Numbered from the stretch's first letter, positions 19,038 to 28,586 are shown. The stretch is DNA of 64,000 bases from ZC4RG35 sp964571765 (GCA_964571765.1 CAZNDH010000006.1:1-64000); one strand, 5' to 3'. Notes: generated by a model from the letters alone, not told the origin. A program made the numbers and translations.

Positions 19038-19078
19038 GGCGAGACATCGTAAAGACCTCATCTAACCTGCCCGTCTTC

Positions 19079-19963
19079 ATGTCCCATCCCGCCTCGATGC
19101 GCGCAGTCCTGGCACTACTCGGGGCGGCCTTCCTCTACGGGGCCACCTTCGTGGTCATCAAGTCGGCCCTTGCCGACATCGAGCCGGTCTCGTTCGTCGC
19201 CTGGCGATTCCTGATCGGGGCGGCGGTTCTACTCGTCTTCGCCTTTCCCAGGGGAAGGGCGATCTGGGTCCACGGTACGACCACCGGGCTCGCCTTATTC
19301 GCCGGTTATGTCCTGCAGACCTCGGGTCTGGCGGCGACGAGCGCCAGCAACTCGGCTCTGATCACCGGGCTCTACGTGGTCATCACCCCGCTGCTCGCCG
19401 CCTTGTTCAAGAGGCGCTCACCCAGCCCCTGGGTCCTGGCGGCCGCCCTGGCCGCCTTCATCGGGATCTTCCTGCTCACCGACACCGATGGTCTAGCCCT
19501 GACCCGGGGTGACCTGCTCACCCTGGGGTGTGCTGTCGCCTTCGCCCTGCACATCATCGCCCTGGCCCGATACGCCGGTAGTCACCCGGTGGTCCCCTTC
19601 ACCGCGGTGCAGCTAACCGTGGTTGCGCTCCTCGCCGTTCCCACGGCGACACTCGTCGACGGGACCGGCCTTCCCCGGCCCTCGGTGTGGTTGGCCCTCC
19701 TGATCACCGGTCTCGGAGTGGGCATAGGAGCCTTCCTCCTCCAGGTTTGGGCCCAGACCGTGCTCGGACCGAGCACTGCCGCGGTCATCCTTGCCGCCGA
19801 GCCGGCCTTTGCGGTGGCCACTGCTTGGGTGGTCCTCGGAGAGCGACTCGACCTGATGGGCTGGGCGGGGACAGCCCTCATCGTCCTCGCCATCTTCCTG
19901 GTGGTCAGCCGTCAGAGCGACGAGGCGTCACAGCTCGCCGAGGCGGTCACCCCGGCTCACTGA
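19079..19963 (+). CDS. EamA/DMT superfamily permease
   Basis: 294 residues with ten predicted transmembrane helices in two EamA repeats. The first begins GAAFLYGATFVVIKSAL and the second contains the PSTAAVILAAEPAFAVATAWVVLGE signature. The substrate is unknown; family members export amino acids, nucleosides or metabolites. No Shine-Dalgarno is visible before the ATG, so translation may be leaderless. The 3' end overlaps a convergent small membrane gene by 36 bp. Confidence 0.9.
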   Translation: MSHPASMRAVLALLGAAFLYGATFVVIKSALADIEPVSFVAWRFLIGAAVLLVFAFPRGRAIWVHGTTTGLALFAGYVLQTSGLAATSASNSALITGLYVVITPLLAALFKRRSPSPWVLAAALAAFIGIFLLTDTDGLALTRGDLLTLGCAVAFALHIIALARYAGSHPVVPFTAVQLTVVALLAVPTATLVDGTGLPRPSVWLALLITGLGVGIGAFLLQVWAQTVLGPSTAAVILAAEPAFAVATAWVVLGERLDLMGWAGTALIVLAIFLVVSRQSDEASQLAEAVTPAH

Positions 19964-20230
19964 GCCGGTGCCAGCTGCCTGGAGGCGCCGGGCCATCCTG
20001 ATCAGGATGCGGATCGCTACCACCACCAGAAACAGAGCCAGAGTGAGGATGACCACCAACTCGGGCCCGGTGGTGAATGGCCGATCACAGGTCTCTATCC
20101 CGCTGGGGCACAGCCCGTATCCGGTGCCCCCGGAGACCAGGTCGATCATCACCAGCAGTGGGACCACGGCAATGGCCACCGCGGTCAACACCAGGAGAAG
20201 GACTGCGATCCGGATGATGTGTATCGCCAT
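19928..20230 (-). CDS. Small two-helix membrane protein
   Basis: 100 residues with two strong transmembrane segments (about 8-30 and 56-78). They flank a short extracytoplasmic loop with two Cys (GLCPSGIETC). A basic cytoplasmic tail follows. No family is recognised. Start and end both lie close to or inside neighbouring genes on the plus strand, but the hydrophobic pattern is unlikely by chance. Confidence 0.6.
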   Translation of the reverse strand: MAIHIIRIAVLLLVLTAVAIAVVPLLVMIDLVSGGTGYGLCPSGIETCDRPFTTGPELVVILTLALFLVVVAIRILIRMARRLQAAGTGSVSRGDRLGEL

Positions 20231-20284
20231 TCGACAAGGACGCTAACCGGGGCCGGTGACAATCCCGCGTACAATCGGCTCACC

Positions 20285-21901
20285 TTGCCTCCCTACCACC
20301 AGGAGTCGTTCACCCCGGATGAGGAGGCTGTCCTCCGGCGGTTCTTCACCAACACCGACCTTCCCGTCTTCGGTCTGGTCAACCTGCCCGAAGTGGTCAA
20401 GGGGGCGCTCTTTGCCCGCTACTCGAGGTCGCCGAAGTCTCTGCGACGCCTCTTTCTCGACGAGTTCGTCGCCGACCCCGAATCGGGCATCAGAAGCATC
20501 GCCGGCAACATCGGCGACGACCCTTCGTTGGCCACAGGTAAGGCTGAGCAGCTCTACCAGCGCATGTTCTTCGACTACGGCGACGACTCCGTTGCCCAGC
20601 TCGGCGGGGCCCATCTCGCCTGCGAGCAGGCATCGAATCTGCTGACCAAGGTACTCGAGTGGGGCCGGCTCGCCGCCTACCTGGAGCAGTCGACCCGGTA
20701 CATCGCCTACGACGCCCGCCTCGGTGACCGCTACCGGTACATCGTGCCCGACGAGATCGCCGCCTCGACCCTTGGCAACCGCTACGTGGAGCACATGGAG
20801 CAAGTGTTCGACGCCTACTCCAGGATGGTGGCCACCATGACCGCCTACTTCTCCGAAGCTCACCCCCGAGCGGAGGGCGATCCCAACTGGTTGTGGCAGT
20901 CGACGATTCGGGCCAAGGCGTGTGACACGGTGCGCGGCCTGCTCCCGGTGGCCACCCTCTCCAACGTGGGGATCTTCGCCACCGGCCAGGCCTACGAGCT
21001 GGCGTTGGTGAGGATGGCGGCCAACCCTCTCGCCGAGGTGCGCAACTACGGGCAGATGATGCTCGGTGAGCTGCGCAAGATCATCCCCTCGTTCCTAACC
21101 CGGGTGGATCTCGAAGAACGGGGGGTCCGCTGGTCCTCCTACTTGGAAGACGTTCGCGCCGACCTGGAGACACAGGTGGTCGACCTCGATGGGCCAACCG
21201 ACCCCGGCCCGGAGGTCATCCTCACCGACTGGGACGAGGAGGCAGAGGTCAAAATCGCCGCTGCGGCCCTGTACGCGGTCAGCGAACGGCCTGACGCCGA
21301 GTTGCTCGCCATCGCCCGGGCGATGAGTCCGGCCCGTCGCGCCCGGATCGTGGCCGCCATGGTCGGAGACCGGGCCAACCGGAGGCACAAGCCCGGTCGG
21401 GCCATGGAGCGGACCACCTACCGGTTCGACGTCAAGTGCGATATCGGAGCATTCCGAGACCTGCAACGACACCGTCTGATGACACTCGAGTGGCAGCGCT
21501 ACACCACCAGGCTCGGCTACGACCTCCCCAGCCAGATAGTCGAGAACGGCCTCGACGAGGAGTGGGCCGAGCTGATGGAACGGTCCGGGCAGCTCTACGA
21601 GGACGTGCGGGACCTCCTCGGGCCTGATGTCGCCCAGTACGTGGTTCCCTTCGCCTACAACGTGCGGTTCGTCATGGAGATGAATCCTCGACAAGCCTTC
21701 CACCTCATCGAGCTGCGCAGCGGAGCGGCCGGTCATCCTGCCTATCGAACGGTGGCTCACCAGATGCACGCCGCCATTCGCGAGGTGGCCGGTCACCGCC
21801 TGATTGCCGACGCCATGAGCTTCGTCGACTACTCCGCCGTCGATCTGGAGCGTCTGGAGTCGGAGCGCAAGGCCTTCGCCCGCCGATCAGCCCAAGCCTG
21901 A
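20285..21901 (+). CDS. Tandem ThyX-like protein (degenerate flavin-dependent thymidylate synthase fold)
   Basis: About 538 residues from a TTG at 20285; the frame opens at a GTG at 20219. Two ThyX-like domains lie in tandem. The first has the EQSTRY end of the ThyX motif but no RHR, plus VRGLLP and EVRNYGQMMLGEL. The second has RHRLMTLEWQRY, where the motif Ser is replaced, plus VVPFAYNVRFVMEMNPRQAFHLIELRS. ThyX makes dTMP from dUMP with FAD and methylene-tetrahydrofolate, but no single domain here holds the full motif, so activity is uncertain. A TACAAT -10-like box (20270-20275) just before the TTG hints at a leaderless start. Confidence 0.8.
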   Translation: MPPYHQESFTPDEEAVLRRFFTNTDLPVFGLVNLPEVVKGALFARYSRSPKSLRRLFLDEFVADPESGIRSIAGNIGDDPSLATGKAEQLYQRMFFDYGDDSVAQLGGAHLACEQASNLLTKVLEWGRLAAYLEQSTRYIAYDARLGDRYRYIVPDEIAASTLGNRYVEHMEQVFDAYSRMVATMTAYFSEAHPRAEGDPNWLWQSTIRAKACDTVRGLLPVATLSNVGIFATGQAYELALVRMAANPLAEVRNYGQMMLGELRKIIPSFLTRVDLEERGVRWSSYLEDVRADLETQVVDLDGPTDPGPEVILTDWDEEAEVKIAAAALYAVSERPDAELLAIARAMSPARRARIVAAMVGDRANRRHKPGRAMERTTYRFDVKCDIGAFRDLQRHRLMTLEWQRYTTRLGYDLPSQIVENGLDEEWAELMERSGQLYEDVRDLLGPDVAQYVVPFAYNVRFVMEMNPRQAFHLIELRSGAAGHPAYRTVAHQMHAAIREVAGHRLIADAMSFVDYSAVDLERLESERKAFARRSAQA

Positions 21902-21928
21902 TCCCAATGCCCCCCCGGTCAATGGGGA

Positions 21929-21996
21929 ACTGCCAGCAACCGTCAGGTTGGGATGGTGAGGGGATCCTCAACCACCGGAGGCAGTGCTCCCTCACC
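21929..21996 (+). promoter_or_regulatory. Possible structured leader RNA with alternative helices
   Basis: The spacer after the ThyX-like gene can fold as a compact three-way junction. ACTGCC (21929-21934) pairs with GGCAGT (21980-21985). Inside are CAACC-GTCA-GGTTG (21937-21950) and TGGTGAGG-GGAT-CCTCaACCA (21954-21974). CCCTCACC (21989-21996) could instead pair with GGTGAGGG (21956-21963), breaking the second hairpin. That is riboswitch-like, but it matches no class I recognise and GC-rich DNA folds easily. Confidence 0.35.
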
Positions 21997-22046
21997 CTCT
22001 GGCCGCTCCGCGTGTTTCTCCGCTCGGCTGAAGGACAGGACGGAAG

Positions 22047-22298
22047 GTGGACCTCCGCCAGGAGGTCTACCCTCCTGAGATGGCCCAATTCGATGTCGAC
22101 GCGATGATCCGGCGGTTCGCCGACCGGGCCAAAGCGGTCAAGGACCGTCCCCTCCCCCCGGTGGCCGGGTCAGAGCGACAGCAGTTCATCAACCAGGCAC
22201 AGACCGACTACACAGACTTCTCGCTGGTGGCCAACGCCAGGTGGTCGGTCGAAGAGGGTCACCTCGTCCTGAGGATCCCCTTGAGCCCCGACGCATAG
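22047..22298 (+). CDS. Small conserved hypothetical protein upstream of the ArsA-like pair
   Basis: 83 residues from the GTG at 22047; an ATG at 22080 would give 72. The soluble sequence has a basic amphipathic N-terminus (MIRRFADRAKAVKDR), a central FINQAQTDYTDFSLVANARW segment and a short beta-rich end. I do not recognise a domain. It lies 13 bp before the first ArsA-like gene and is likely in the same operon. Confidence 0.65.
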   Translation: MDLRQEVYPPEMAQFDVDAMIRRFADRAKAVKDRPLPPVAGSERQQFINQAQTDYTDFSLVANARWSVEEGHLVLRIPLSPDA

Positions 22299-22311
22299 CC
22301 ATGGTCGCGGC

Positions 22312-23157
22312 ATGCTCGACTCACGCTTGATCATCGTCTCGGGCAAAGGTGGGGTGGGTAAGTCGGCGGTGGCCGCCGGCATCGCCCTCCTCGGGCAGCG
22401 CCGGGGGCTGCGGGTCTTGGCAGTGGAGATGGGATCGCCCGGTGGTCTGGCGACACACTTCTCCACTGACGACCTCGAGTTCCAGCCAAGGGAGGTTCGG
22501 CCCGGTCTCCACGCAATGCATGTGGTCCGTTCGGCAGCACTCCTCGAGTACCTTTCGCTGCAGCTGCGGCTCCCCGGCATCGGGCGCTTCGGCGCGGTGG
22601 CCCGCGCATTCGACGCGCTGGCCACCGCGGCCCCGGCAGTGCGTGAGATCATCACCATCGGGAAGATCTACTGGGAGGTGAGGTCGGAGCAGTGGGACCT
22701 GGTGGTGGCGGATGCTCCCCCCACGGGCCAGATCGGCTCGTATCTGCGGGCACCGCGCAGCATCTCCGAGCTGGTGCCCACCGGGAGGGTCCGCGGTCAG
22801 GCCGACGCCATGGCCAAGGTGCTCACCGATCCGGGGACCACCCGCCTGGTCCTGGTCAGCCTGCCCGAGGAGCTACCCACCACCGAGACCATGGAGACCA
22901 TGGCATGGCTCGAGTCCCAGGATGTGGCTCCACCACCGTCGATCCTGGTCAACCGGGTGCTCCCCGAACTTTCCGTCTCCCGGCATCCCGGCGGTGTCGC
23001 CGGAGAGATGGTCGACCTACACAGCTCCCTGGTCACCGAGCAGGCTCGCTGGCTCGCCGAGCTTCCCGGTGACCTCCACCTCCCCTACCTGTTCGGTCTT
23101 TTCACACCGGGAGAAGTGGCTGCCAACCTGAGCGACCACCTGGAGGCTTTGGTGTGA
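22312..23157 (+). CDS. ArsA/Get3-like ATPase, first of pair (BagA/BagB type)
   Basis: 281 residues. The deviant Walker A SGKGGVGKS keeps the signature lysine. It is followed by RVLAVEMGSPGG and a switch region with VVADAPPTGQ. It lacks the arsenite-binding cysteines of true ArsA, so arsenic transport is unlikely. Actinobacteria often have two adjacent unequal ArsA-like genes, as at Rv3679/Rv3680 of M. tuberculosis. The next gene starts within its stop (GTGA). Confidence 0.88.
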   Translation: MLDSRLIIVSGKGGVGKSAVAAGIALLGQRRGLRVLAVEMGSPGGLATHFSTDDLEFQPREVRPGLHAMHVVRSAALLEYLSLQLRLPGIGRFGAVARAFDALATAAPAVREIITIGKIYWEVRSEQWDLVVADAPPTGQIGSYLRAPRSISELVPTGRVRGQADAMAKVLTDPGTTRLVLVSLPEELPTTETMETMAWLESQDVAPPPSILVNRVLPELSVSRHPGGVAGEMVDLHSSLVTEQARWLAELPGDLHLPYLFGLFTPGEVAANLSDHLEALV

Positions 23158-24194
23158 CCACCACTCTCCTGGTGACCGGCGCTGGAGGTGTGGGCAAGAC
23201 CACTGTGGCTGCTGCGGTCGGTGTGACTGCGGCCCGGGCCGGGATGCGGACCCTGGTGGTCACCGTCGATCCGGCAAGGCGGCTGGCCTCCGCCCTCGGT
23301 GTCGAGGATCTGGGAGACGAGCCCCAACCCCACCGGGACCAGCCGCTGCTGTGGGCCGCCATGCTCGACTCGTCGGCATCGTGGAGGGCGGTCGCCCGAC
23401 GCCATGCCGACCCAGCGGTGGCCGACCGACTAGCCGAGAACGAGTTCTTCGAGGCAGCTGCCGAGCACTTCCCGGCATCACAGGCCTACGCCGCAGCCGA
23501 TCAGGCGGCGACCTATGTGCAGGCGAGGGCCTGGGACCTGGTCGTCGTCGACACTCCCCCGGCAGGTGGCGGCATCGACTTCTTCACTGCTCCGGCGCAG
23601 ATGGCCGACCTGGTGGGCGGCCGGCTGCTCCGGTGGATCACCGGTGGCCCCCTTCCGGGACGACGCTTCATCTACGACCGCGCAGCCCGCCCGGTGCTCC
23701 GCATCGCCGACTCGGTGCTGGGATCAGATCTGTTGGAGCGGGTTGCCGAGTTCCTCCTCGATCTTCGCACCACCTACGACGGGGTGGCCCAGCGGGGCCG
23801 CGAGATCGAAAGAGTGATGAGGGAGGCTGCCATCCTGGTCATCACCACCGCCAACCCGGCTCCGATGTACGAGGCGATGCGCTTCTATCGGGAGCTACCC
23901 AGTGTGGCGTCGACGCCCGCCGTGGTGATCTTCAACCGATCGCTACCCGGCAGTTGGGCGGAGGGCCTGCCCGACGATCTGGCAACCGATGTCAGGGACA
24001 TAACCGACCGCTGGGCAGCTGAGACTGTTCGTCAACGCGACTTTCGCGACGAATTCTCGGCCCGCCACGGGGCAACGGTGGGGACCATCCCGTGGTCGCC
24101 TCGGCCCCCCACCGAGCTGGAGGGACTGGCGGACCTGGCGGCCACCGCCTCGGGGATACCTTGGGGCGCTCTGGGCATAGACTTTGGTCGATGA
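23154..24194 (+). CDS. ArsA/Get3-like ATPase, second of pair (BagA/BagB type)
   Basis: 346 residues from a GTG overlapping the previous stop. The P-loop is GAGGVGKTTVAAA, with Ala where the partner has the signature Lys. TVDPARRLASALGV follows, and a VVVDTPPAGGG switch stretch. This Lys-less version beside a Lys-containing one suggests an asymmetric heterodimer, as inferred for mycobacterial Rv3679/Rv3680. The stop overlaps the next ATG (ATGA). Confidence 0.88.
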   Translation: MTTTLLVTGAGGVGKTTVAAAVGVTAARAGMRTLVVTVDPARRLASALGVEDLGDEPQPHRDQPLLWAAMLDSSASWRAVARRHADPAVADRLAENEFFEAAAEHFPASQAYAAADQAATYVQARAWDLVVVDTPPAGGGIDFFTAPAQMADLVGGRLLRWITGGPLPGRRFIYDRAARPVLRIADSVLGSDLLERVAEFLLDLRTTYDGVAQRGREIERVMREAAILVITTANPAPMYEAMRFYRELPSVASTPAVVIFNRSLPGSWAEGLPDDLATDVRDITDRWAAETVRQRDFRDEFSARHGATVGTIPWSPRPPTELEGLADLAATASGIPWGALGIDFGR

Positions 24195-25000
24195 CCAAGG
24201 CTGCTGCCTTCTTCGATCTCGACCGAACCCTGATCTCGGGTGCATCGATCTTCCCCCTGGGGGTCGCCGCTTGGAAACAGGGCCTGGCACAGAACTCGGA
24301 GATTGCCTCGTGGGTGGTCGACGCCATCCGTTTCAAGCTGCTCGGCGACAAGGGTGCCGACGACAGCGCCAAGACGGTGCGCAACGACCTCCTGATGAGG
24401 ATCGCCGGAGTGCCCGTCGAATCGATGCAGGCCCTCGAGGCCGCGGTGACCCCAAGCCTGGTGTCACGGGTCCGGCCGGAGTCGAGAAAGCTGGTCACCA
24501 TGCATCACAGCCATGACCGTGACACCTGGATCGTCTCGGCCAGTCCCCAGCCGCTCGTGGAACCGCTGGCCGCATCGCTGGGGATGACAGGCGCCATCGG
24601 CACCAAGGGCGAGATCGTCGACGGGCACTACACCGGCCACCTCGACGGCCCTTTCATCTACGGAGAGGGCAAGGCGTCGGCGGTGGAGAAACTGGCCCAC
24701 GACCGCGGCTACGAGCTGGCCCTGTGCTACGCCTACTCCGACTCCGCCTCCGACCTTCCCATGCTCGAGTTGGTGGGCCACCCGGTGGCGGTCAACCCCG
24801 ACTCGGGGCTGGCCGCGCTGGCCCACGAGCGGGGATGGCCGATGGTCATCTTCGCCCGGGGCACCAAGCGGACCCTGGCCATGGGTGGGGTGGGCACCGC
24901 GGTGGCAGCCACCGGTCTCGTCGGCTATTACCTGGGACGCCGCCACGGCCGCGATGCCGCTCTCTCCGAAAGCTGGCTCCGTTCGCTGAGCAGGCGGTGA
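24191..25000 (+). CDS. HAD-IB family phosphatase (SerB-like)
   Basis: 269 residues from the ATG at 24191, inside the preceding stop. The nucleophile motif FFDLDRT lies at the N-terminus. A helical cap, VSASPQPLVEPLA (motif II) and YAYSDSASDLPML (motif IV) follow, with a C-terminal transmembrane helix (GVGTAVAATGLVGYYLG) and a basic tail. It resembles HAD-IB hydrolases related to phosphoserine phosphatase; a membrane-linked phospho-substrate is inference. It is the last gene of the run beginning at 22047. Confidence 0.88.
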   Translation: MTKAAAFFDLDRTLISGASIFPLGVAAWKQGLAQNSEIASWVVDAIRFKLLGDKGADDSAKTVRNDLLMRIAGVPVESMQALEAAVTPSLVSRVRPESRKLVTMHHSHDRDTWIVSASPQPLVEPLAASLGMTGAIGTKGEIVDGHYTGHLDGPFIYGEGKASAVEKLAHDRGYELALCYAYSDSASDLPMLELVGHPVAVNPDSGLAALAHERGWPMVIFARGTKRTLAMGGVGTAVAATGLVGYYLGRRHGRDAALSESWLRSLSRR

Positions 25001-25088
25001 ACCGGACAGTGGAGAAGACGTTCGGCGTGCCTGGTTCATTGCCCCCGGCACCCTGAGCAGGATCCGGCCGCCGCGGCGCGGCGATCAT

Positions 25089-28000
25089 CTAGATAATCGC
25101 CCTGGGCCCCAACAGTTCCTTGAGCTCGGCAAACAGCGCAGAACGGGGCTCCACTTTGTGCTCGTCGCTGAGCCGCAGCACCTTGGTGTCGCCATTATCG
25201 GTCATGTGGAGGTAGACAGGGGCCGTCCCAGGATGATTGCTGAGGATCCCTTTCAGCGAGGTGACCACCTCCGGCGAGAGCCGGGCGGCGGCCACCGACA
25301 GCCGAACCACCGACTCGTCGCGTACTTCCAGCTCCTTGATCTCCCGTGTGACCACCTTGACGTCCTCACCCCGGTGATCGAGGTATCCGCTGACCACCAC
25401 CACGGCGTCCTCGACGATGACCGCTCCAAACTCGTGAACCGTCTTTGGGAAGGCGATGCACTCCACCGAGCCCTCGAGATCCTCGAGCTGGAAGAACAAC
25501 ATCGGATCGCCGTTCTTGGTCCACCTCCGGGTGATCCCCCCGACGATGCCACCGATTGCCAGCGAAGACCGATCGGTGAGCTCGACCAGGTCGGCGATGC
25601 GACAACTCGTTGAGGCTGCGAGGGCGGCGCCCACCCCGAGGAGGGGATGGTCGGACACGTACAGGCCGAGCATCTCCTTTTCGAACCCGAGCTGGGTCTT
25701 GGACGGCCAAGCCAGGTCGGGGATGTCGATCGTTGTCTCCGACCGACCCGTCTCGTCCCCGGCGAACAGGGAAAACTGGCCCATCTCCTCGTTCCGTCGC
25801 CGCTCGAGGACCGCATCGAGGGCCTGCTCGTAGACGAGGGTGAGGCCCCGGCGCGAGACCCCGGTGGCGTCGAAGGCGCCCGCCTTGATCAGCGACTCCA
25901 CAGTTCGCTTGTTGAGCACCGCGGTGTCGACCCGGTCGAGGAAGTCGAAGAAGGAGGGGAAGGGGCCTTCCTCGCGGGCCTCGATGATCTTGTCGACGAC
26001 ACCCTCACCGACGTTGCGCACCGCGGACAGCCCGAAACGGATCCGACCATCGGTCACCGTGAAGTCCATGTCCGACTCGTTGACGTCGGGGACGAGGACC
26101 TCGATTCCCAACTGTCTGCACTCGCTCAGGTAGATGGCGGTCCGGTCCTTGTCACGCTTGGTTGCGGTGAGCAGGGCGGCCAGATACTCCGCTGGGTGGT
26201 GGGCCTTGAGGTAGGCGGTTTGGTAGGCGATCAGCCCGTAGGCGGCGCTGTGCGACTTGGCGAAGCCATATCCCGCGAAGTGCTCGATGAGACGGAAGAT
26301 CTCCCGGCCGACCTGCTCGGTATGCCCCTGCTCGATGCACCCTGCGACAAAGCGCTCCTCCTCGGCGACCATGACCGCCTTGATCTTCTTGCCCATCGCC
26401 TTGCGCAGCTCGTCGGCCTCGACCATCGAATATCCGGCCATCTCCCGAGCCACCATGAGGACTTGCTCCTGGTAGACCATTATCTGATAGGTGTCCGCCA
26501 GCTTGTCGGTCAACGCCGGGTGCAGCTCCTCGATCCGGGCTCGGCCGTTCTTGCGGTCGGCGTAGAGGTTGTGCATGTTGGCCCCCATCGGCCCCGGCCG
26601 GTACAGGGCCACCAGGGCGACGACGTCGTCGAACCGGTCGGGGCGGAGCGAGCGGATCAGCGACCTCATCGCCGAGCCTTCCATCTGGAAGACACCGATG
26701 GTGTTGCCGGTCTGGAGTAGGGCAAAGGTCTTGGGGTCGTCGAGTGGGACCGTGTCGATGTCGACCCTCTCACCGCTGGTCGCCTCGATCAGCTCAAGGC
26801 AGCGTTCGATGATCGACAGGTTTCGCAGACCGAGGAAGTCCATCTTGAGCAGGCCGAGGTCCTCGACGGCATGCATCTCGTACTGGGTGACGGTCTCTGC
26901 CGCTTCTCCCTTGCGCTGGATGGGCACGATGTTGGTCAGGGGCTCGGGGGCTATCACCACCGCGGCGGCGTGAATAGAGTCCTGGCGACGGAGCCCTTCG
27001 AGGCCTCGTGCAGCGTCGACCACCTCGCGGACCGCCGGGTCGGCCTGGTATAGGTCGCGCAAACCCTGAGCGTTGGCGTACCAGTCTCGCTCCTCATGCG
27101 ACGCACCCGGCCCGGGCTGGGCCAGCACCTGGTCGAGGGTGGGGTCCTTGCCCAGGATGGACGGGGGCATCGCCTTGGCCACCCGGTCACCCAGAGAATA
27201 GGGGTGGCCGAGGACCCGGGCGGCGTCGCGGATCGCCTGCTTCCCCTTGATGGTGGAGTAGGTGATGATCTGCGCGACCCGGTCGTGTCCGTACTTCTCC
27301 GATGCGTAGCGGATCATCTCGCCCCGATAACGCTCGTCGAAGTCCATATCGATGTCGGGCATGGTCTTGCGACCCGGGTTGAGGAACCTCTCGAAGATCA
27401 GGCCATAGTGGAGAGGGTCGATGTCGGTGATCCTCAGGCAATACGACACGATCGACCCCGCCGCGGACCCCCGGCCCGGGCCTACCCGGATCCGGTTCTC
27501 CCGGGCGTGACGGATCAGGTCCCACACGATGAGGAAGTAGGCGGGGAACCCCATCTCCTCGATGATCTTGAGCTCGTGCTCGATCCTCTCCCATACCTCG
27601 CCCCCGGGCTCGGGCCCGTAGCGCTCCCGGGCACCCTGGTCGACCAGCCTCCGCAGAAAAGTGACCTCGGTCTCACCTTCGGGTACCGGGAACTGGGGTA
27701 GGAGGATCTTTCCGAACTCGAGTGCGGTTTCCACCCGCTCCGCCACCCACAATGTGTTGTCACATGCCCCGGGGTAATCGGGATCGGGGAAGAGCTCCCG
27801 CATCTCTGCCGCCGACTTCAGGTAGAAGTCGGAGCCTTCGAAGCGGAGCCGCCCCGGCTCGTTGCGTAATGACCCGGTCTGAATGCAGAGGAGGACGTCG
27901 TGGGCTTCGTGCTCCTCCCGATGGGTGTAGTGGGCGTCGTTGGTGGCGAGCAGGGGTGCATCGATCCGCCGGGAGATGTCGAGCAGGTCGCCCATGACCC

Positions 28001-28586
28001 GACGCTGAGCATCGATCCCATGGTCTTGGATCTCGATGAAGAAGTTGTCCCGCCCGAACACGTCCTGGAAACGCCCGGCGGCGGCCACGGCGGCATCGAA
28101 GTCGCGCTCGTCGCCCTGGTTTCCCTCTTCGCTGACCGCGTCGGGTGCCAGGAGCTGGGGAACCAGGCCCCCAAGACAGCCCGAGGTGGCGATGATCCCT
28201 TCGGAGTGCTCGGCGAGAAGCTCCAGATCGATACGGGGCTTGTAGTAGTAACCGTCGAGGAACGACTTGGAGGTCAGTTGGAGGAGGTTGCGGTACCCCA
28301 CTGGGCTCTCGGCGAGCAGGACCATGTGATATCGCCGGTTGAGGGACGCCGGGGGACGGTCGAACCGGGACCCCTCGACGTAGTAGGCCTCCATTCCGAT
28401 GATCGGTTTGATCCCCACTTGGTTGGCCGTCTTGACGAACTCCACCGCCCCGTAGAGGTTGCCGTGGTCGGTGATGGCTATGGCCGGCTGCCCGTCGGCT
28501 GCCGCCGCGGTCACCACATCGGCGACCCGGGCGGCTCCATCGAGGAGGGAGTACTCGGTGTGGAGATGGAGGTGAGCGAAGGACAC
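25089..28586 (-). CDS. dnaE: DNA polymerase III alpha subunit
   Basis: 1165 residues. The N-terminal PHP domain (HLHLHTEYSLLDG) is followed by the C-family polymerase palm with PDIDMDFDERYRGE and GRGSAAGSIVSY. Next come the tandem HhH region (GAFDATG) and a C-terminal OB fold. It is the replicative polymerase of the DnaE1 class. The GTG start has no visible Shine-Dalgarno. It lies 72 bp after the rhomboid gene, the order seen in many actinobacteria. Confidence 0.97.
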   Translation of the reverse strand: MSFAHLHLHTEYSLLDGAARVADVVTAAAADGQPAIAITDHGNLYGAVEFVKTANQVGIKPIIGMEAYYVEGSRFDRPPASLNRRYHMVLLAESPVGYRNLLQLTSKSFLDGYYYKPRIDLELLAEHSEGIIATSGCLGGLVPQLLAPDAVSEEGNQGDERDFDAAVAAAGRFQDVFGRDNFFIEIQDHGIDAQRRVMGDLLDISRRIDAPLLATNDAHYTHREEHEAHDVLLCIQTGSLRNEPGRLRFEGSDFYLKSAAEMRELFPDPDYPGACDNTLWVAERVETALEFGKILLPQFPVPEGETEVTFLRRLVDQGARERYGPEPGGEVWERIEHELKIIEEMGFPAYFLIVWDLIRHARENRIRVGPGRGSAAGSIVSYCLRITDIDPLHYGLIFERFLNPGRKTMPDIDMDFDERYRGEMIRYASEKYGHDRVAQIITYSTIKGKQAIRDAARVLGHPYSLGDRVAKAMPPSILGKDPTLDQVLAQPGPGASHEERDWYANAQGLRDLYQADPAVREVVDAARGLEGLRRQDSIHAAAVVIAPEPLTNIVPIQRKGEAAETVTQYEMHAVEDLGLLKMDFLGLRNLSIIERCLELIEATSGERVDIDTVPLDDPKTFALLQTGNTIGVFQMEGSAMRSLIRSLRPDRFDDVVALVALYRPGPMGANMHNLYADRKNGRARIEELHPALTDKLADTYQIMVYQEQVLMVAREMAGYSMVEADELRKAMGKKIKAVMVAEEERFVAGCIEQGHTEQVGREIFRLIEHFAGYGFAKSHSAAYGLIAYQTAYLKAHHPAEYLAALLTATKRDKDRTAIYLSECRQLGIEVLVPDVNESDMDFTVTDGRIRFGLSAVRNVGEGVVDKIIEAREEGPFPSFFDFLDRVDTAVLNKRTVESLIKAGAFDATGVSRRGLTLVYEQALDAVLERRRNEEMGQFSLFAGDETGRSETTIDIPDLAWPSKTQLGFEKEMLGLYVSDHPLLGVGAALAASTSCRIADLVELTDRSSLAIGGIVGGITRRWTKNGDPMLFFQLEDLEGSVECIAFPKTVHEFGAVIVEDAVVVVSGYLDHRGEDVKVVTREIKELEVRDESVVRLSVAAARLSPEVVTSLKGILSNHPGTAPVYLHMTDNGDTKVLRLSDEHKVEPRSALFAELKELLGPRAII

